From contig NZ_CP107006.1 of assembly GCF_022867795.2 (NCBI RefSeq), positions 5,394,001-5,458,000 on the forward strand: a stretch of 64,000 bases of DNA, given 5' to 3'. This document shows, in pieces, positions 33,417-41,222 of this stretch (the first letter of the stretch is position 1; every line of letters starts with the position of its first letter). Source of the stretch: Chitinophaga horti. Its GTDB lineage: Bacteria > Bacteroidota > Bacteroidia > Chitinophagales > Chitinophagaceae. The position numbers and the translations under genes were made by a program. The notes under the pieces were generated by a model. It worked only from the letters and a program-made list of their open reading frames with translations. It made no database searches and was not told the origin of the DNA.

Positions 33417-34184
33417 ATGAACCGCTCTATCCTGAATATCCGTACGCTTATGCTTGCGGTGGCCAGCCTGGTCGCCAGCGTTACTTTTGCGGCCACCCCG
33501 CCTCAACAACGATTCGAACAGGCAAACAAACTGTACAAACAACAGCAATACTCAGAGGCTGCATCCTTATATCAACAACTGATTGACGAAGGCTACCTTT
33601 CTGCTGAACTTTATGTAAATGCGGGCAACGCTTACTACCGCAGCAACGCGATGGGCGAAGCGATTTACAGTTACGAAAAAGCACAGCAGCTTGATCCGTC
33701 CAATGAAGCGGCACCGAGAAACCTGGCGCTGGCCAATCAAAAAACGGGCAGCACAGCTCAGGCCCTTCCTTTATTATTTTTCGAGAAATGGTGGATCGAT
33801 GCACAGCAACTTCATTCAGCGAATGGCTGGGCAGTCGGCACCATCGTGCTTTTCTGGCTGCTCATCATCCTCTACGGCATATACCGATTTGGTAATCGCC
33901 AACTGGTGTTTAAACTGGTGAGCTACGCAACAGCTGTATTGTTCGTCGGTTATTTTGTGATGGCCGCCTGGGTGTACAACCGCGCGCACACGCAAAGTAT
34001 CGCGATCGTTATGCAACCTTCCGCGCATGCCAAAGCCGCTCCGGACGATAGCAGTAAAGATGTATTTGAAGTAAAGGAAGGCTTCCGCCTGGAAGTATTG
34101 GAGCGTACCGGCTCGTATTACAAAGTAGCGCTGGCCGATGGTAAAAGCGGCTGGGTGCCGATATCAAGTATCAAAACGTTATAG
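33417..34184 (+). CDS. batE: BatE-like TPR and SH3 protein
   Basis: The 255-residue product has a signal peptide (LMLAVASLVASVTFA), two or three TPR motifs (RFEQANKLYKQQQYSEAA; AELYVNAGNAYYRSNAMGEA; IYSYEKAQQLDPSN), two membrane helices (about 145-160 and 168-185) and a C-terminal bacterial SH3 domain (EGFRLEVLERTGSYYKVALA). This is the BatE layout. It follows batD closely, and its last 6 bp overlap the end of the convergent LytTR gene. It probably works with BatD in a membrane complex of unknown biochemical role. Confidence 0.9.
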   Translation: MNRSILNIRTLMLAVASLVASVTFAATPPQQRFEQANKLYKQQQYSEAASLYQQLIDEGYLSAELYVNAGNAYYRSNAMGEAIYSYEKAQQLDPSNEAAPRNLALANQKTGSTAQALPLLFFEKWWIDAQQLHSANGWAVGTIVLFWLLIILYGIYRFGNRQLVFKLVSYATAVLFVGYFVMAAWVYNRAHTQSIAIVMQPSAHAKAAPDDSSKDVFEVKEGFRLEVLERTGSYYKVALADGKSGWVPISSIKTL

Positions 34185-34925
34185 TCTCTCAATACGCAAG
34201 AGAAATTCCTGTTTCCTGTTCCGGGAAACAGGAATATTTTTTCCATCTGTAAGGATGATTTCACCACCGTCGCCTTTGATGTATTTATCCATATAGGCGA
34301 GATTAATCATAAAGCTGTGGTGCACCCGAAAGAACCCCTTCTCCCCTAAAACCTCTTCCACTTCTTTGAGCGTGCGGCAAATAATAAGCGGCTTTTCCGC
34401 ATGCTGCATAAAGATGCGCGTGTAGCCGCCATCTGACTCACAGTAAGTAATATCTTTTACAGACAACATCCGCAATCCGTCCATGGTAGGAAAGGCGAGC
34501 CGCTCGTTCGGCTGCATGTGCTGGTACAGGTATTGCATCAGGTTGTTCACATGCTTGTCCGACCCATCGTGACGTTTCGCCAGGGCTTTATCCACCGCTT
34601 CTATCAGTTCATCTTTATCGACCGGTTTTAAAAGGAAGTCAAGCGCGCTGTGGCGGATAGCTTGTATTGCGTATTGGTTATACGCTGTAGTAAAGATGAT
34701 GGAAAATGCGCGGGACGAGCATTGCTTAAGCATCTCAAACCCAGTCATACCAGGCATTTCAACATCGAGAAACACAAGTTGCGGATGATACTTTTCAACA
34801 GCTGCGAGACCTTGCTGCCCGTTTTCGCACAGCGCTACAATCTCCACATCACTGCAATACCTGTGAAGGAGCACCTGCAATACTTCCCGGCAATGATGTT
34901 CATCGTCTACTATAATTGCCTGCAT
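34179..34925 (-). CDS. LytTR-type response regulator
   Basis: The 248-residue protein has a receiver (1-115; pocket VDDEHH, Asp54 in FLDVEMPGMTG, Lys in LLKPVDK) and a LytTR DNA-binding domain (about 140-246: TMDGLRMLSVKDITYCESD...FFRVHHSFMINLAYMDKY...IPVSRNRKQEF). It should bind direct repeats upstream of its targets. Its neighbour 56 bp upstream is a LytS-like protein whose catalytic residues are lost, so its phosphate donor is uncertain. The end overlaps batE by 6 bp. Confidence 0.93.
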   Translation of the reverse strand: MQAIIVDDEHHCREVLQVLLHRYCSDVEIVALCENGQQGLAAVEKYHPQLVFLDVEMPGMTGFEMLKQCSSRAFSIIFTTAYNQYAIQAIRHSALDFLLKPVDKDELIEAVDKALAKRHDGSDKHVNNLMQYLYQHMQPNERLAFPTMDGLRMLSVKDITYCESDGGYTRIFMQHAEKPLIICRTLKEVEEVLGEKGFFRVHHSFMINLAYMDKYIKGDGGEIILTDGKNIPVSRNRKQEFLLRIERL

Positions 34926-34981
34926 AAGGAGAGGGGGACCGTAAATGTAAACCCAGGATAAAGATACCGTAAAGCGAGCAT

Positions 34982-35806
34982 TTAGCTGGCGGCGAATATT
35001 TTTTGTCCGTCGGCGGCAGGTTGTTGCGAGGTATCCGGCAGGGTTATAACGGTATAAGTGCCACTTACCCGTCGCTGCTGGTCATACAGGTGCCGGGTAA
35101 TGATCTCCGCGTGGGTATCGTAGCGAACGTTCATGAGCTGTATCCGTTCCGCAGCGATGTCGGCACCTTCGTTGCCTGGCTCCGGGGTGAGGGTGGCAGC
35201 ACGATGCGCACCATTATCTTCCATGCGGATATACAAATGGCTAAGTGTGCGCCCAACTTCAATATTGATTACGCCACCTGTTGCCTGTTGCCGCATAAGC
35301 AACCGCCGGTAAATGGCGTGCCGGGCGTAGGGTTGTATGATAAAGGGAGGGATAAGCGTTTGCTCCTGGTCTACGTCCCTCATCACCTTAATGTGATAGG
35401 TGAACTTTTGTCCGAACCGCAATTGTTCCAGCTGCAGGTATAACTCCAGCGCTTCCAGTTCGTCGGACAGGGTAATCCACTCGCGGCGGCTGTTTTCGAT
35501 GGTGAGGCGCATGAGTTTTGCGAAGCTCATTAGGTGGCGGCTGGCTTCATCGGTGCTTGTAGTGAGAATAAAGTTGTGAATCGCGCTAAGGCTGTTGAAG
35601 ATGAAGGCAGGATCGAGCTGCGCCTGGAATGCGTGCAGCTCCAGCGAGCGCCATGACTGCTTCACTTCCTGTTGCCGGCGGATGGCTCCTTTCCACTTAC
35701 GCTCGCGCCATACAACCAGGCTTATTAAGGCCGCTGCCCCGGATATGGTAATTACCCAATAAGGCCAGCTGGCATTTTTCAAGATATTAGTTATTGATTC
35801 TAACAC
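34982..35806 (-). CDS. LytS-type histidine kinase homologue lacking catalytic residues
   Basis: The 274-residue protein has one N-terminal membrane helix (about 15-33) and a His_kinase/HATPase region of the LytS type. The phosphoacceptor motif, usually NPHFLFN, reads DPAFIFN with Ala67 at the His position. The N box, usually LVENA, reads YARHA with His163 at the Asn position. The G1 box reads MEDNGAHRA. Surrounding family sequence is kept (AFQAQLD, LEALELYLQLEQLRFGQKF), so the gene is not randomly decayed and remains in frame. It is likely a pseudokinase that senses or scaffolds for the adjacent LytTR regulator. Confidence 0.88.
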   Translation of the reverse strand: MLESITNILKNASWPYWVITISGAAALISLVVWRERKWKGAIRRQQEVKQSWRSLELHAFQAQLDPAFIFNSLSAIHNFILTTSTDEASRHLMSFAKLMRLTIENSRREWITLSDELEALELYLQLEQLRFGQKFTYHIKVMRDVDQEQTLIPPFIIQPYARHAIYRRLLMRQQATGGVINIEVGRTLSHLYIRMEDNGAHRAATLTPEPGNEGADIAAERIQLMNVRYDTHAEIITRHLYDQQRRVSGTYTVITLPDTSQQPAADGQKIFAAS

Positions 35807-35875
35807 AACAATCGGTAACTGCAGGGGCTGTTTTGGTCCTCAGATATTTGTAAATATAACGGGCCGTGACTGCGG

Positions 35876-35903
35876 AAAAAACCGCCAATTATTATTGGGC
35901 GGT
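35876..35903 (-). terminator. Hairpin upstream of the LytS-like gene
   Basis: ACCGCCAAT at 35881-35889 pairs with ATTGGGCGGT ending at 35903 (one bulge), followed on the minus strand by TTTTT. It is the second hairpin after the OmpR-type regulator and lies 70 bp before the LytS-like start, so it is either a back-up terminator or a leader attenuator. Confidence 0.65.
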
Positions 35904-35995
35904 ATTTGCGATATAAAAGGGGGCTATTGCAAGATATTTGGCTGCTAATCGGGTAAACCGGTTTAGCTATTAACAAATGCCTGGTTTGGAGGCAC

Positions 35996-36018
35996 AAAAA
36001 AGGGGCTTCGTGAGCCCC
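35996..36018 (-). terminator. Intrinsic terminator of the yicC-gldH-HK-RR operon
   Basis: GGGGCT at 36002-36007 pairs with AGCCCC at 36013-36018, and on the minus strand six T follow. It is 5 bp past the regulator stop. Confidence 0.9.
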
Positions 36019-36022
36019 TGCA

Positions 36023-36733
36023 TTAAACGTCTGTAAATTTATAGCCAACCCCGCGTACTGAGTGGAAGTAGCGCGAATTGCGACTATCTTCTTCGAAGTA
36101 CTTACGGAAGTTAAGAATGAAGTTATCGATGGTACGGGTGGTCGGATAAACATTGTATCCCCACACCACCTGCAGTATCTTTTCCCTGGTTACCACTTCG
36201 CCTTTGTTTTCGATCAGCAGCTTCAGCAGCATGGTTTCTTTTTTACTTAACTCATGTTGCTTGCCGTCTTTACCTACACACTCCTGCGCCGCAAAGTCAA
36301 TGGTATTGCTACCGAAGCGGTATACGTTCGGCACACTGTCTTTATCCTGTATTTTCTTGTTTTTAACGATCAGCTTCTCGACGCGCAGCAGCAGCTCCTC
36401 CAGGTTGAAAGGCTTCGTCATATAGTCGTCGCCACCTTTTTTGAGGCCCAGTACGCGGTCGGCGCTGCTGTTTTTGGCACTTAGAAAGAGGATGGGAACT
36501 TCGTTATTTTGGATGCGTATATTTTCGCAGACAGCGATGCCGTCCATTTCGGGCAGCATGATGTCCAGGATGATCAGGTCGAAATATTCGTTCTTCACAG
36601 CTTTCAAAGCAGTGGTGCCGTTATCTACAGCGGTCACCTCGTAGCCCTCCAGCTCCAGGTTCAGCTTCAGGGCTTCCTGGAGGTTTTCCTCGTCTTCTAC
36701 CAGTAATATTGATGCTTTCGTAGCTTCTTTCAT
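36023..36733 (-). CDS. OmpR/PhoB-family response regulator
   Basis: The 236-residue protein has a receiver (1-120; pocket VEDEEN, Asp57 in ILDIMLPEMDG, Lys in YMTKPFNLEEL) and a winged-helix output domain (about 135-235: ELSKKETMLLKLLIENKGEVVTREKIL, then TRTIDNFILNFRKYFE and SVRGVGYKF). It is the last gene of a minus-strand operon and lies 69 bp after its presumed partner kinase. The genes it controls are unknown. Association with gldH suggests envelope or surface functions, as an inference. Confidence 0.95.
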   Translation of the reverse strand: MKEATKASILLVEDEENLQEALKLNLELEGYEVTAVDNGTTALKAVKNEYFDLIILDIMLPEMDGIAVCENIRIQNNEVPILFLSAKNSSADRVLGLKKGGDDYMTKPFNLEELLLRVEKLIVKNKKIQDKDSVPNVYRFGSNTIDFAAQECVGKDGKQHELSKKETMLLKLLIENKGEVVTREKILQVVWGYNVYPTTRTIDNFILNFRKYFEEDSRNSRYFHSVRGVGYKFTDV

Positions 36734-36802
36734 ATGCTGAATGATTTGGCCCGCGGTTGCCGGGCGGGCGGCTGTATAAAAATACTGACAACTCGTTAAT
36801 TT

Positions 36803-37819
36803 CTATACGCTTTGTAAAGAATATTCGCCCAAAGTGATCTCGAATATCGTTCCCGCGGGTGCGTTATCCTTTACTACAATCGTGCCGTTATGCTGTTCTA
36901 TTATCTTCCTGGTGAGGTACAAACCGAGTCCCGATCCTTTAGCACTGCGGGTATTCTCGTTTCCTATGCGGTAAAACTTTTGAAAGATCCTGTCCTTTTC
37001 GTCAGATGGAATGCCCGGACCAGCATCAATAACCTGCCATTTCAGCAGCCGGTCCTTCTCGAATAGCTTTACAATGATCTCGGTGCCCTTTGGGACATAC
37101 TTGATCGCGTTCTCCACGAGGTTGCTCAATACGATCTGCATCATAAACTTGTCCGCATCCAGCCAAATGCCTGGTTCTATTTCTGACTTGATGATGTGAG
37201 AGTTCGTCCTGGCTTGAATTTCATCTGTCCCTGCCTGCACCAGTGCCGAGAAGTTAACACTTTCCTGGAACAATTGGTTACGCTGGTTTTCGAACTGTGA
37301 AGCGAGCAGGATGTTGTTACAAAGTTGGTCGAGGCGGTTTGTTTCGCGGATGGTATTGTCAATCAGCTTATGTTGCTTTTCCTCGTCCAGCTTACGTTTC
37401 CTGATGGTTTCGAGGTTCAGTTTTGCGGCGGCGATAGGTGACTTCAGTTCATGCGTTACTGCCATCATGAAGTTCTGCTGCTGCTGCTGCAATTTTAATT
37501 GCTTGCGGATGGCGCGATAAACGAGCCAGGCGCCTACCAACAGGATCAGCAGGAAGATAGCACCTTCACCTAGGAACTTGAACGTGCGTAGCCGCTCGTT
37601 CTTCCCAATCTGCTGTTCGGCCAGGTGATATTCCATGGGACGCTTCAGACTGTCCACCCGCATGGTAAGGTTTTCGCGTTCGTAACCGGTAATTTGTTCG
37701 CTTTGGCGGAATAGCAGCACGCCCCACCAAACGAGCGCCATGATGGTATAAATGAGCAGGAAGATGTAGACCGGTGTAACCATTTTCCCGCTCTCCAGCT
37801 TATGAAAAATCCTTCTCAT
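36803..37819 (-). CDS. Sensor histidine kinase
   Basis: The 338-residue protein has transmembrane helices at about 16-37 and 87-103 enclosing a short periplasmic region, a HisKA box (AVTHELKSPIAAAKL, His123), an N box (LSNLVENAIKYVP) and G boxes (VIDAGPGIP; GSGLGLYLTRKI). G1 has DAGPG in place of DNGPG, a tolerated variant. Its start overlaps the gldH stop by 4 bp (ATGA) and the OmpR-type regulator follows, so this is a kinase-regulator pair co-expressed with gldH. Confidence 0.93.
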   Translation of the reverse strand: MRRIFHKLESGKMVTPVYIFLLIYTIMALVWWGVLLFRQSEQITGYERENLTMRVDSLKRPMEYHLAEQQIGKNERLRTFKFLGEGAIFLLILLVGAWLVYRAIRKQLKLQQQQQNFMMAVTHELKSPIAAAKLNLETIRKRKLDEEKQHKLIDNTIRETNRLDQLCNNILLASQFENQRNQLFQESVNFSALVQAGTDEIQARTNSHIIKSEIEPGIWLDADKFMMQIVLSNLVENAIKYVPKGTEIIVKLFEKDRLLKWQVIDAGPGIPSDEKDRIFQKFYRIGNENTRSAKGSGLGLYLTRKIIEQHNGTIVVKDNAPAGTIFEITLGEYSLQSV

Positions 37820-38322
37820 CTAAGCCTGAGCGTATCTTTTTGTATGCGTAAGCCCACGTTCATCACCGACATCAGTGGATTTTGCCGCATGTTCTGTTGA
37901 AAACTAAAGCGGTAAGATCCTGGTTTAGCGAAAATGGCGTGGTTGTTAATCAATACCCGATGTTCAAAAATATCGTCGGTACCGCTACCGGCCCATTTAC
38001 CGGTTACATCTGCCAATTGCAGCTCCACACGATGACTATCCACCTTTTTATCCGGCGACGTAATCCTTATCATCATCCAAAGGTTGCTGAACGAATAACT
38101 GTCGCGGTGGCGAACGTTGGCGTGGATCGTATAAAAGTAACCCGTGTCTTCCGGGGCGATATTCAGATCAAAAAAGGGGACGAAAGTGTTATCCCAGCCG
38201 TTGCCAGGGATTTCCACATTTTTTTCATAGGTATCCAGCTTGGGCGGCTTGCAGGCCGCTACGGATAGCAGCAAACCTAATACGGCGCCTGCCAGCGGGA
38301 TATTTTTGCGCTTACAAAACAT
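37816..38322 (-). CDS. gldH: Gliding motility lipoprotein GldH
   Basis: The 168-residue lipoprotein has the lipobox LLSVAAC (Cys24) and the GldH body (YEKNVEIPGNGWDNTFVPFF; HANVRHRDSYSFSNLWMMI; YRFSFQQNMRQNPLMSVMNVG). GldH is needed for gliding and type IX secretion-linked surface motility in Flavobacterium johnsoniae. It overlaps yicC by 11 bp upstream and the histidine kinase by 4 bp downstream. The genes of the T9SS core are not in this window. Confidence 0.92.
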   Translation of the reverse strand: MFCKRKNIPLAGAVLGLLLSVAACKPPKLDTYEKNVEIPGNGWDNTFVPFFDLNIAPEDTGYFYTIHANVRHRDSYSFSNLWMMIRITSPDKKVDSHRVELQLADVTGKWAGSGTDDIFEHRVLINNHAIFAKPGSYRFSFQQNMRQNPLMSVMNVGLRIQKDTLRLR

Positions 38323-39187
38323 TCAGTACCTGTTCTTTTGCTTTTTCCAATTCGTCTTTCATCATTACCACCCATTGCTGAATGGCCGCGTCGTTGGCTT
38401 TGGAGCCGGTCGTATTGATCTCGCGACCAATTTCCTGGAGCACGAAGCCAAGCTTTTTACCTTTGGCGGCATCATTGTCCTTCAACATTTCTTTAAAGTA
38501 ACGGCAATGGTTCTCCAGCCTGATCAGTTCTTCGCTGATGTCGAGCTTTTCTAAATAAAATACGAGTTCCTGCTCCATACGGTTGCCATCTACATTTTCC
38601 TTACCCACATATTCTGACAGCAGGTTGTCCAGGCGCTGGCGTACTTTGTCTTTACGCAGCGGATCCAGTTCGCGTACCTTTTCAGTATAAGCGATAATAT
38701 TATCGATGCGGAGCAGCAGGTCTTTTTCAAGCATCGCGCCTTCGTCCAAACGATGATCGTCCAGTTCTTTAATCGCGAGCTTGAGAACATCTGCGGCTTC
38801 GTGCCATTCTTTTTCGGTGATTTGTTCGGTGGCCGGTGTTACTACTTCCGGAAGTTTCATCAGCACGTTCAGCATATCATCCTGCGGCAGGCGCAGCTCG
38901 GTAGCGAGGGAAGTGATAGCGCTGTGGTAATACTTAGCCAGTTCAGAATTAATGACCACGGGGCGGCTGGCGCCGTTTTGTTTGATGTTGATAGTAGCAT
39001 CGATGGTGCCACGCTGCAACGTCTGCTGCAGCAGGTTGCGGATATCAAACTCGTAGGGCTTTAACAGGGGAGACATTTTCAAGTTTACCTCGAACTGTTT
39101 ACCATTCAGCGATTTAATTTCGGCGATGATGGTGGTATCGTCCCGGGTAAACTCTGCACGGCCAAAGCCGGTCATGGATTTTAACAT
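38312..39187 (-). CDS. yicC: YicC-family endoribonuclease
   Basis: The 291-residue protein starts MLKSMTGFGRAEF, the hallmark of YicC, and ends with the conserved FVLQEIGREINTTGSKANDA block. YicC-like proteins are endoribonucleases (E. coli YicC acts on RyhB sRNA). The C-terminal DUF1732 region ENVDGNRMEQELVFYLEKLD is intact. It is the first gene of an operon with gldH and a two-component pair, with a recognisable promoter 20 bp upstream of the ATG. Confidence 0.94.
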   Translation of the reverse strand: MLKSMTGFGRAEFTRDDTTIIAEIKSLNGKQFEVNLKMSPLLKPYEFDIRNLLQQTLQRGTIDATINIKQNGASRPVVINSELAKYYHSAITSLATELRLPQDDMLNVLMKLPEVVTPATEQITEKEWHEAADVLKLAIKELDDHRLDEGAMLEKDLLLRIDNIIAYTEKVRELDPLRKDKVRQRLDNLLSEYVGKENVDGNRMEQELVFYLEKLDISEELIRLENHCRYFKEMLKDNDAAKGKKLGFVLQEIGREINTTGSKANDAAIQQWVVMMKDELEKAKEQVLNVL

Positions 39188-39206
39188 AGTCTAAGTTTGT
39201 ACGCAA

Positions 39207-39237
39207 CAAACCTAGTTAAATTAGCGCAAAGCGCAAA
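39207..39237 (-). promoter_or_regulatory. Promoter of the yicC-gldH-HK-RR operon
   Basis: On the minus strand TTTG (39234-39237) and TAGGTTTG (39207-39214) are 19 bp apart, the canonical Bacteroidota -33/-7 arrangement, ending 19 bp before the yicC ATG. Confidence 0.75.
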
Positions 39238-39260
39238 GGGCGGGGCATCTGGAAGACCGG

Positions 39261-39851
39261 CTATTTCAAAAATAGGGCGTCGTACAGTTCCTGCCGTTCC
39301 ATCTCCACCATGTCGCCGGGCTGCATGCCGCCAAGGTGCAGCCGGCCGATCCGGTAACGGATAAGCCTCAACGTGGGAAACCCGGTAGCAGCGGTCATTT
39401 TGCGCACCTGGCGGTTCTTCCCCTCGTTTAAAATCAGCTTGATCCAGGGTGCGGGGATGCTTTTGCGGAAACGGATGGGCGGATGGCGATCGGGCACAAC
39501 CGGGTCTGTTTCAAACAGGGAGGCCCCGGCGGAACGCGTCCGGTAGTCCTTACCATCGATGTTGATCGTAACGCCTTGCTGCAACTGCTGCACGGCTTCC
39601 GGTGTAACGGCACCATCTACCTGCACCCAATATTCCCGCTCATGCCCAAACTTCGGGTCGAGCAGGCGATGGTTCAGGTTTTTGTCGTTGGTGAGAATGA
39701 GCAGTCCTTCACTGTCGTAGTCGAGGCGACCGACAGGGTAAACATCTTTCGGTACATTAAAGTAATCGGCCAGCACCTGTTTATCGCCCTCGCGACCGAA
39801 GCGGGTAAGTACCTGGAATGGTTTGTATACGATGAAATAGCGAAGCGCCAT
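39261..39851 (-). CDS. RluE/RsuA-family pseudouridine synthase
   Basis: The 196-residue enzyme has the RsuA-family motif GRLDYDSEGLLILTND with the catalytic Asp, an N-terminal YFIVYKPFQVLTRF, a WIKLILNEGKNRQVRKM block and RLIRYRIGRLHL. It lacks an S4 domain, as in RluE, which modifies U2457 of 23S rRNA in E. coli. The ATG at 39851 starts five residues before the first strand and is supported by a TACTTTTG box 17 bp upstream. Confidence 0.9.
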   Translation of the reverse strand: MALRYFIVYKPFQVLTRFGREGDKQVLADYFNVPKDVYPVGRLDYDSEGLLILTNDKNLNHRLLDPKFGHEREYWVQVDGAVTPEAVQQLQQGVTINIDGKDYRTRSAGASLFETDPVVPDRHPPIRFRKSIPAPWIKLILNEGKNRQVRKMTAATGFPTLRLIRYRIGRLHLGGMQPGDMVEMERQELYDALFLK

Positions 39852-39867
39852 AGTTGAATGCAAAAGG

Positions 39868-39875
39868 CAAAAGTA
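39868..39875 (-). promoter_or_regulatory. TACTTTTG -7 box of the pseudouridine synthase
   Basis: The box matches TAnnTTTG on the minus strand, 17 bp before the ATG. No -33 TTG is seen at 19-21 bp. Confidence 0.5.
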
Positions 39876-40005
39876 GCGCTTTTTTGAACTGATGCGTGGA
39901 TGGTATGCAAGGCTATCCATCTCAATATACTAAAGCCCAACCCGCTACACTACAGGTAAAAACGGGAAAAGCCCCAAATGCCTTGGTGGAGGGGCCGTTA
40001 TTTAG

Positions 40006-40013
40006 TAATTTCG
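40006..40013 (+). promoter_or_regulatory. Possible promoter of the Crp/Fnr gene
   Basis: TAATTTCG differs from TAnnTTTG at one base and lies 19 bp after TTG at 39983-39985, 37 bp before the gene. Confidence 0.4.
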
Positions 40014-40050
40014 CGGCATCCCATACCATTCCGGGGGGAGCGACCTGAAT

Positions 40051-40755
40051 ATGATAATGGAAAATATCGCGTGCCAATATTGCAATAAACGATTGAATGA
40101 TGTGTTTGTGACCGCGTCTGATGAACACACTTCGGCATTGGCAGCGGCGAAGAAATGTACCGTTTACAAACGTGGCGAGATCATTTTCCAGGAAGGCAGT
40201 CATCCTTACGGTATTTACGCCATCAACACCGGCAAAATAAAACTTACGCATAGCGGCGACGATGGTCGCGAGCAAATCATTCGCCTCTGCAAACCCGGCG
40301 ACTTAATCGGTTACAAAGCACTCATCAGTAATGAAACTTATACCGCTACCGCGGTAGTGCTGGAAGATAGTGCAGTATGTTTCATTCCGAGAGAGATATT
40401 TGAACGCATCCTTCAAAAGGATCCGTCGCTGGCGCTGCGTATGTTGCAGATACTCACCAGCGAACTGAGGAGAGCCGAAACCAAGATCACTCATCTCGCT
40501 CAAAAACCGGTGAGAGAACGCCTGGCCGAGACACTGCTTACCCTTAAAGAAACCTACGGCCTGGAGGAAGATGAACAAACCATTAACGTTACACTTTCGA
40601 GGGAGGAAATTGCTAACCTGGTAGGCACCGCAACAGAATCGGCCATTCGACTGCTTAGCGAGTTTAAAAAGGAAAAAGTAATCGACTTATCCGGAAAAAA
40701 GATTCGCATTTTGCAGTTAGCACAGCTGATCAAGATGGCCAACCTGCAGGATTAG
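40051..40755 (+). CDS. Crp/Fnr-family transcription regulator
   Basis: The 234-residue protein has a cyclic-nucleotide-binding-type beta barrel (residues about 35-130: KRGEIIFQEGSHPYGIYAINTGKIKL...GDLIGYKALISNETY) and a winged helix with LSREEIANLVGTATESAIRLL. The N terminus has one CxxC (ACQYC). FNR needs four cysteines for a 4Fe-4S cluster, so oxygen sensing of the FNR type is not supported. The cAMP-contact Arg and Ser of CRP are not evident either, so the ligand is unknown. The gene is monocistronic. Confidence 0.92.
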   Translation: MIMENIACQYCNKRLNDVFVTASDEHTSALAAAKKCTVYKRGEIIFQEGSHPYGIYAINTGKIKLTHSGDDGREQIIRLCKPGDLIGYKALISNETYTATAVVLEDSAVCFIPREIFERILQKDPSLALRMLQILTSELRRAETKITHLAQKPVRERLAETLLTLKETYGLEEDEQTINVTLSREEIANLVGTATESAIRLLSEFKKEKVIDLSGKKIRILQLAQLIKMANLQD

Positions 40756-40984
40756 CGTAAGCAAGCTTTCAACTTCCAAACAATTCTTAAAGTTTGACCC
40801 ACATTTACCGGTTTAAAACCGCCGGTTGTTCCTTTTTATGATTTGAACCGAGCCGTACGACCAAACGACATGATAGACGTTGCACGCATATTTTGTGATG
40901 ACGATGCGCTGTACCTGCATTAAAACGATATCAGTGTAAAAGGCTGAAAGCTGCGTGAATAAAGCGTTTCCGGGGAGAATTAAA

Positions 40985-41014
40985 AAAGTCTGACCGTTGG
41001 AACAATCAGACTTT
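40985..41014. terminator. Hairpin in the Crp-lpxD gap
   Basis: AAAGTCTGA at 40985-40993 is perfectly complementary to TCAGACTTT at 41006-41014, and TCTTGTT follows on the plus strand. It lies 230 bp past the Crp/Fnr stop, too far for a normal terminator of that gene. Confidence 0.55.
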
Positions 41015-41070
41015 CTTGTTATGTGAATGGGTTAGTAAGTACAGGGAAAAAAATTCCCTACACAATATTA

Positions 41071-41141
41071 AAAAGAATTTCATGACAAAAGAAAAAATTT
41101 GCAAAAAATTTTATTCACAGATAAAAAAAATTTGTGGATAA
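41071..41141. other. A/T-rich region with two inverted DnaA boxes
   Basis: TTATTCACA (41111-41119) and TGTGGATAA (41133-41141, the reverse complement of TTATCCACA) both match the DnaA box TTATNCACA exactly. They face each other across 13 bp. The flanking 41071-41132 is nearly all A and T, with runs such as AAAAAATTTGCAAAAAATTT. This is the layout of a replication-origin unwinding element or a DnaA-controlled promoter. No further perfect box was found in the 467-bp gap. Confidence 0.5.
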
Positions 41142-41194
41142 CAGTATGGCGACTCGGCGCAAATATGTGTTATGATCAGCGTAGAGTAATTCCA

Positions 41195-41202
41195 TAACTT
41201 TG
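41195..41202 (+). promoter_or_regulatory. TAACTTTG -7 box of lpxD
   Basis: The box matches TAnnTTTG and ends 20 bp before the lpxD ATG. Confidence 0.55.
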
Positions 41203-41222
41203 TCCCACTTAACAACAGTCTT

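Noticed and set aside
40051..40755. FNR-type oxygen sensor
   Set aside because: Only one CxxC pair is present near the N terminus, whereas a 4Fe-4S FNR needs four cysteines.
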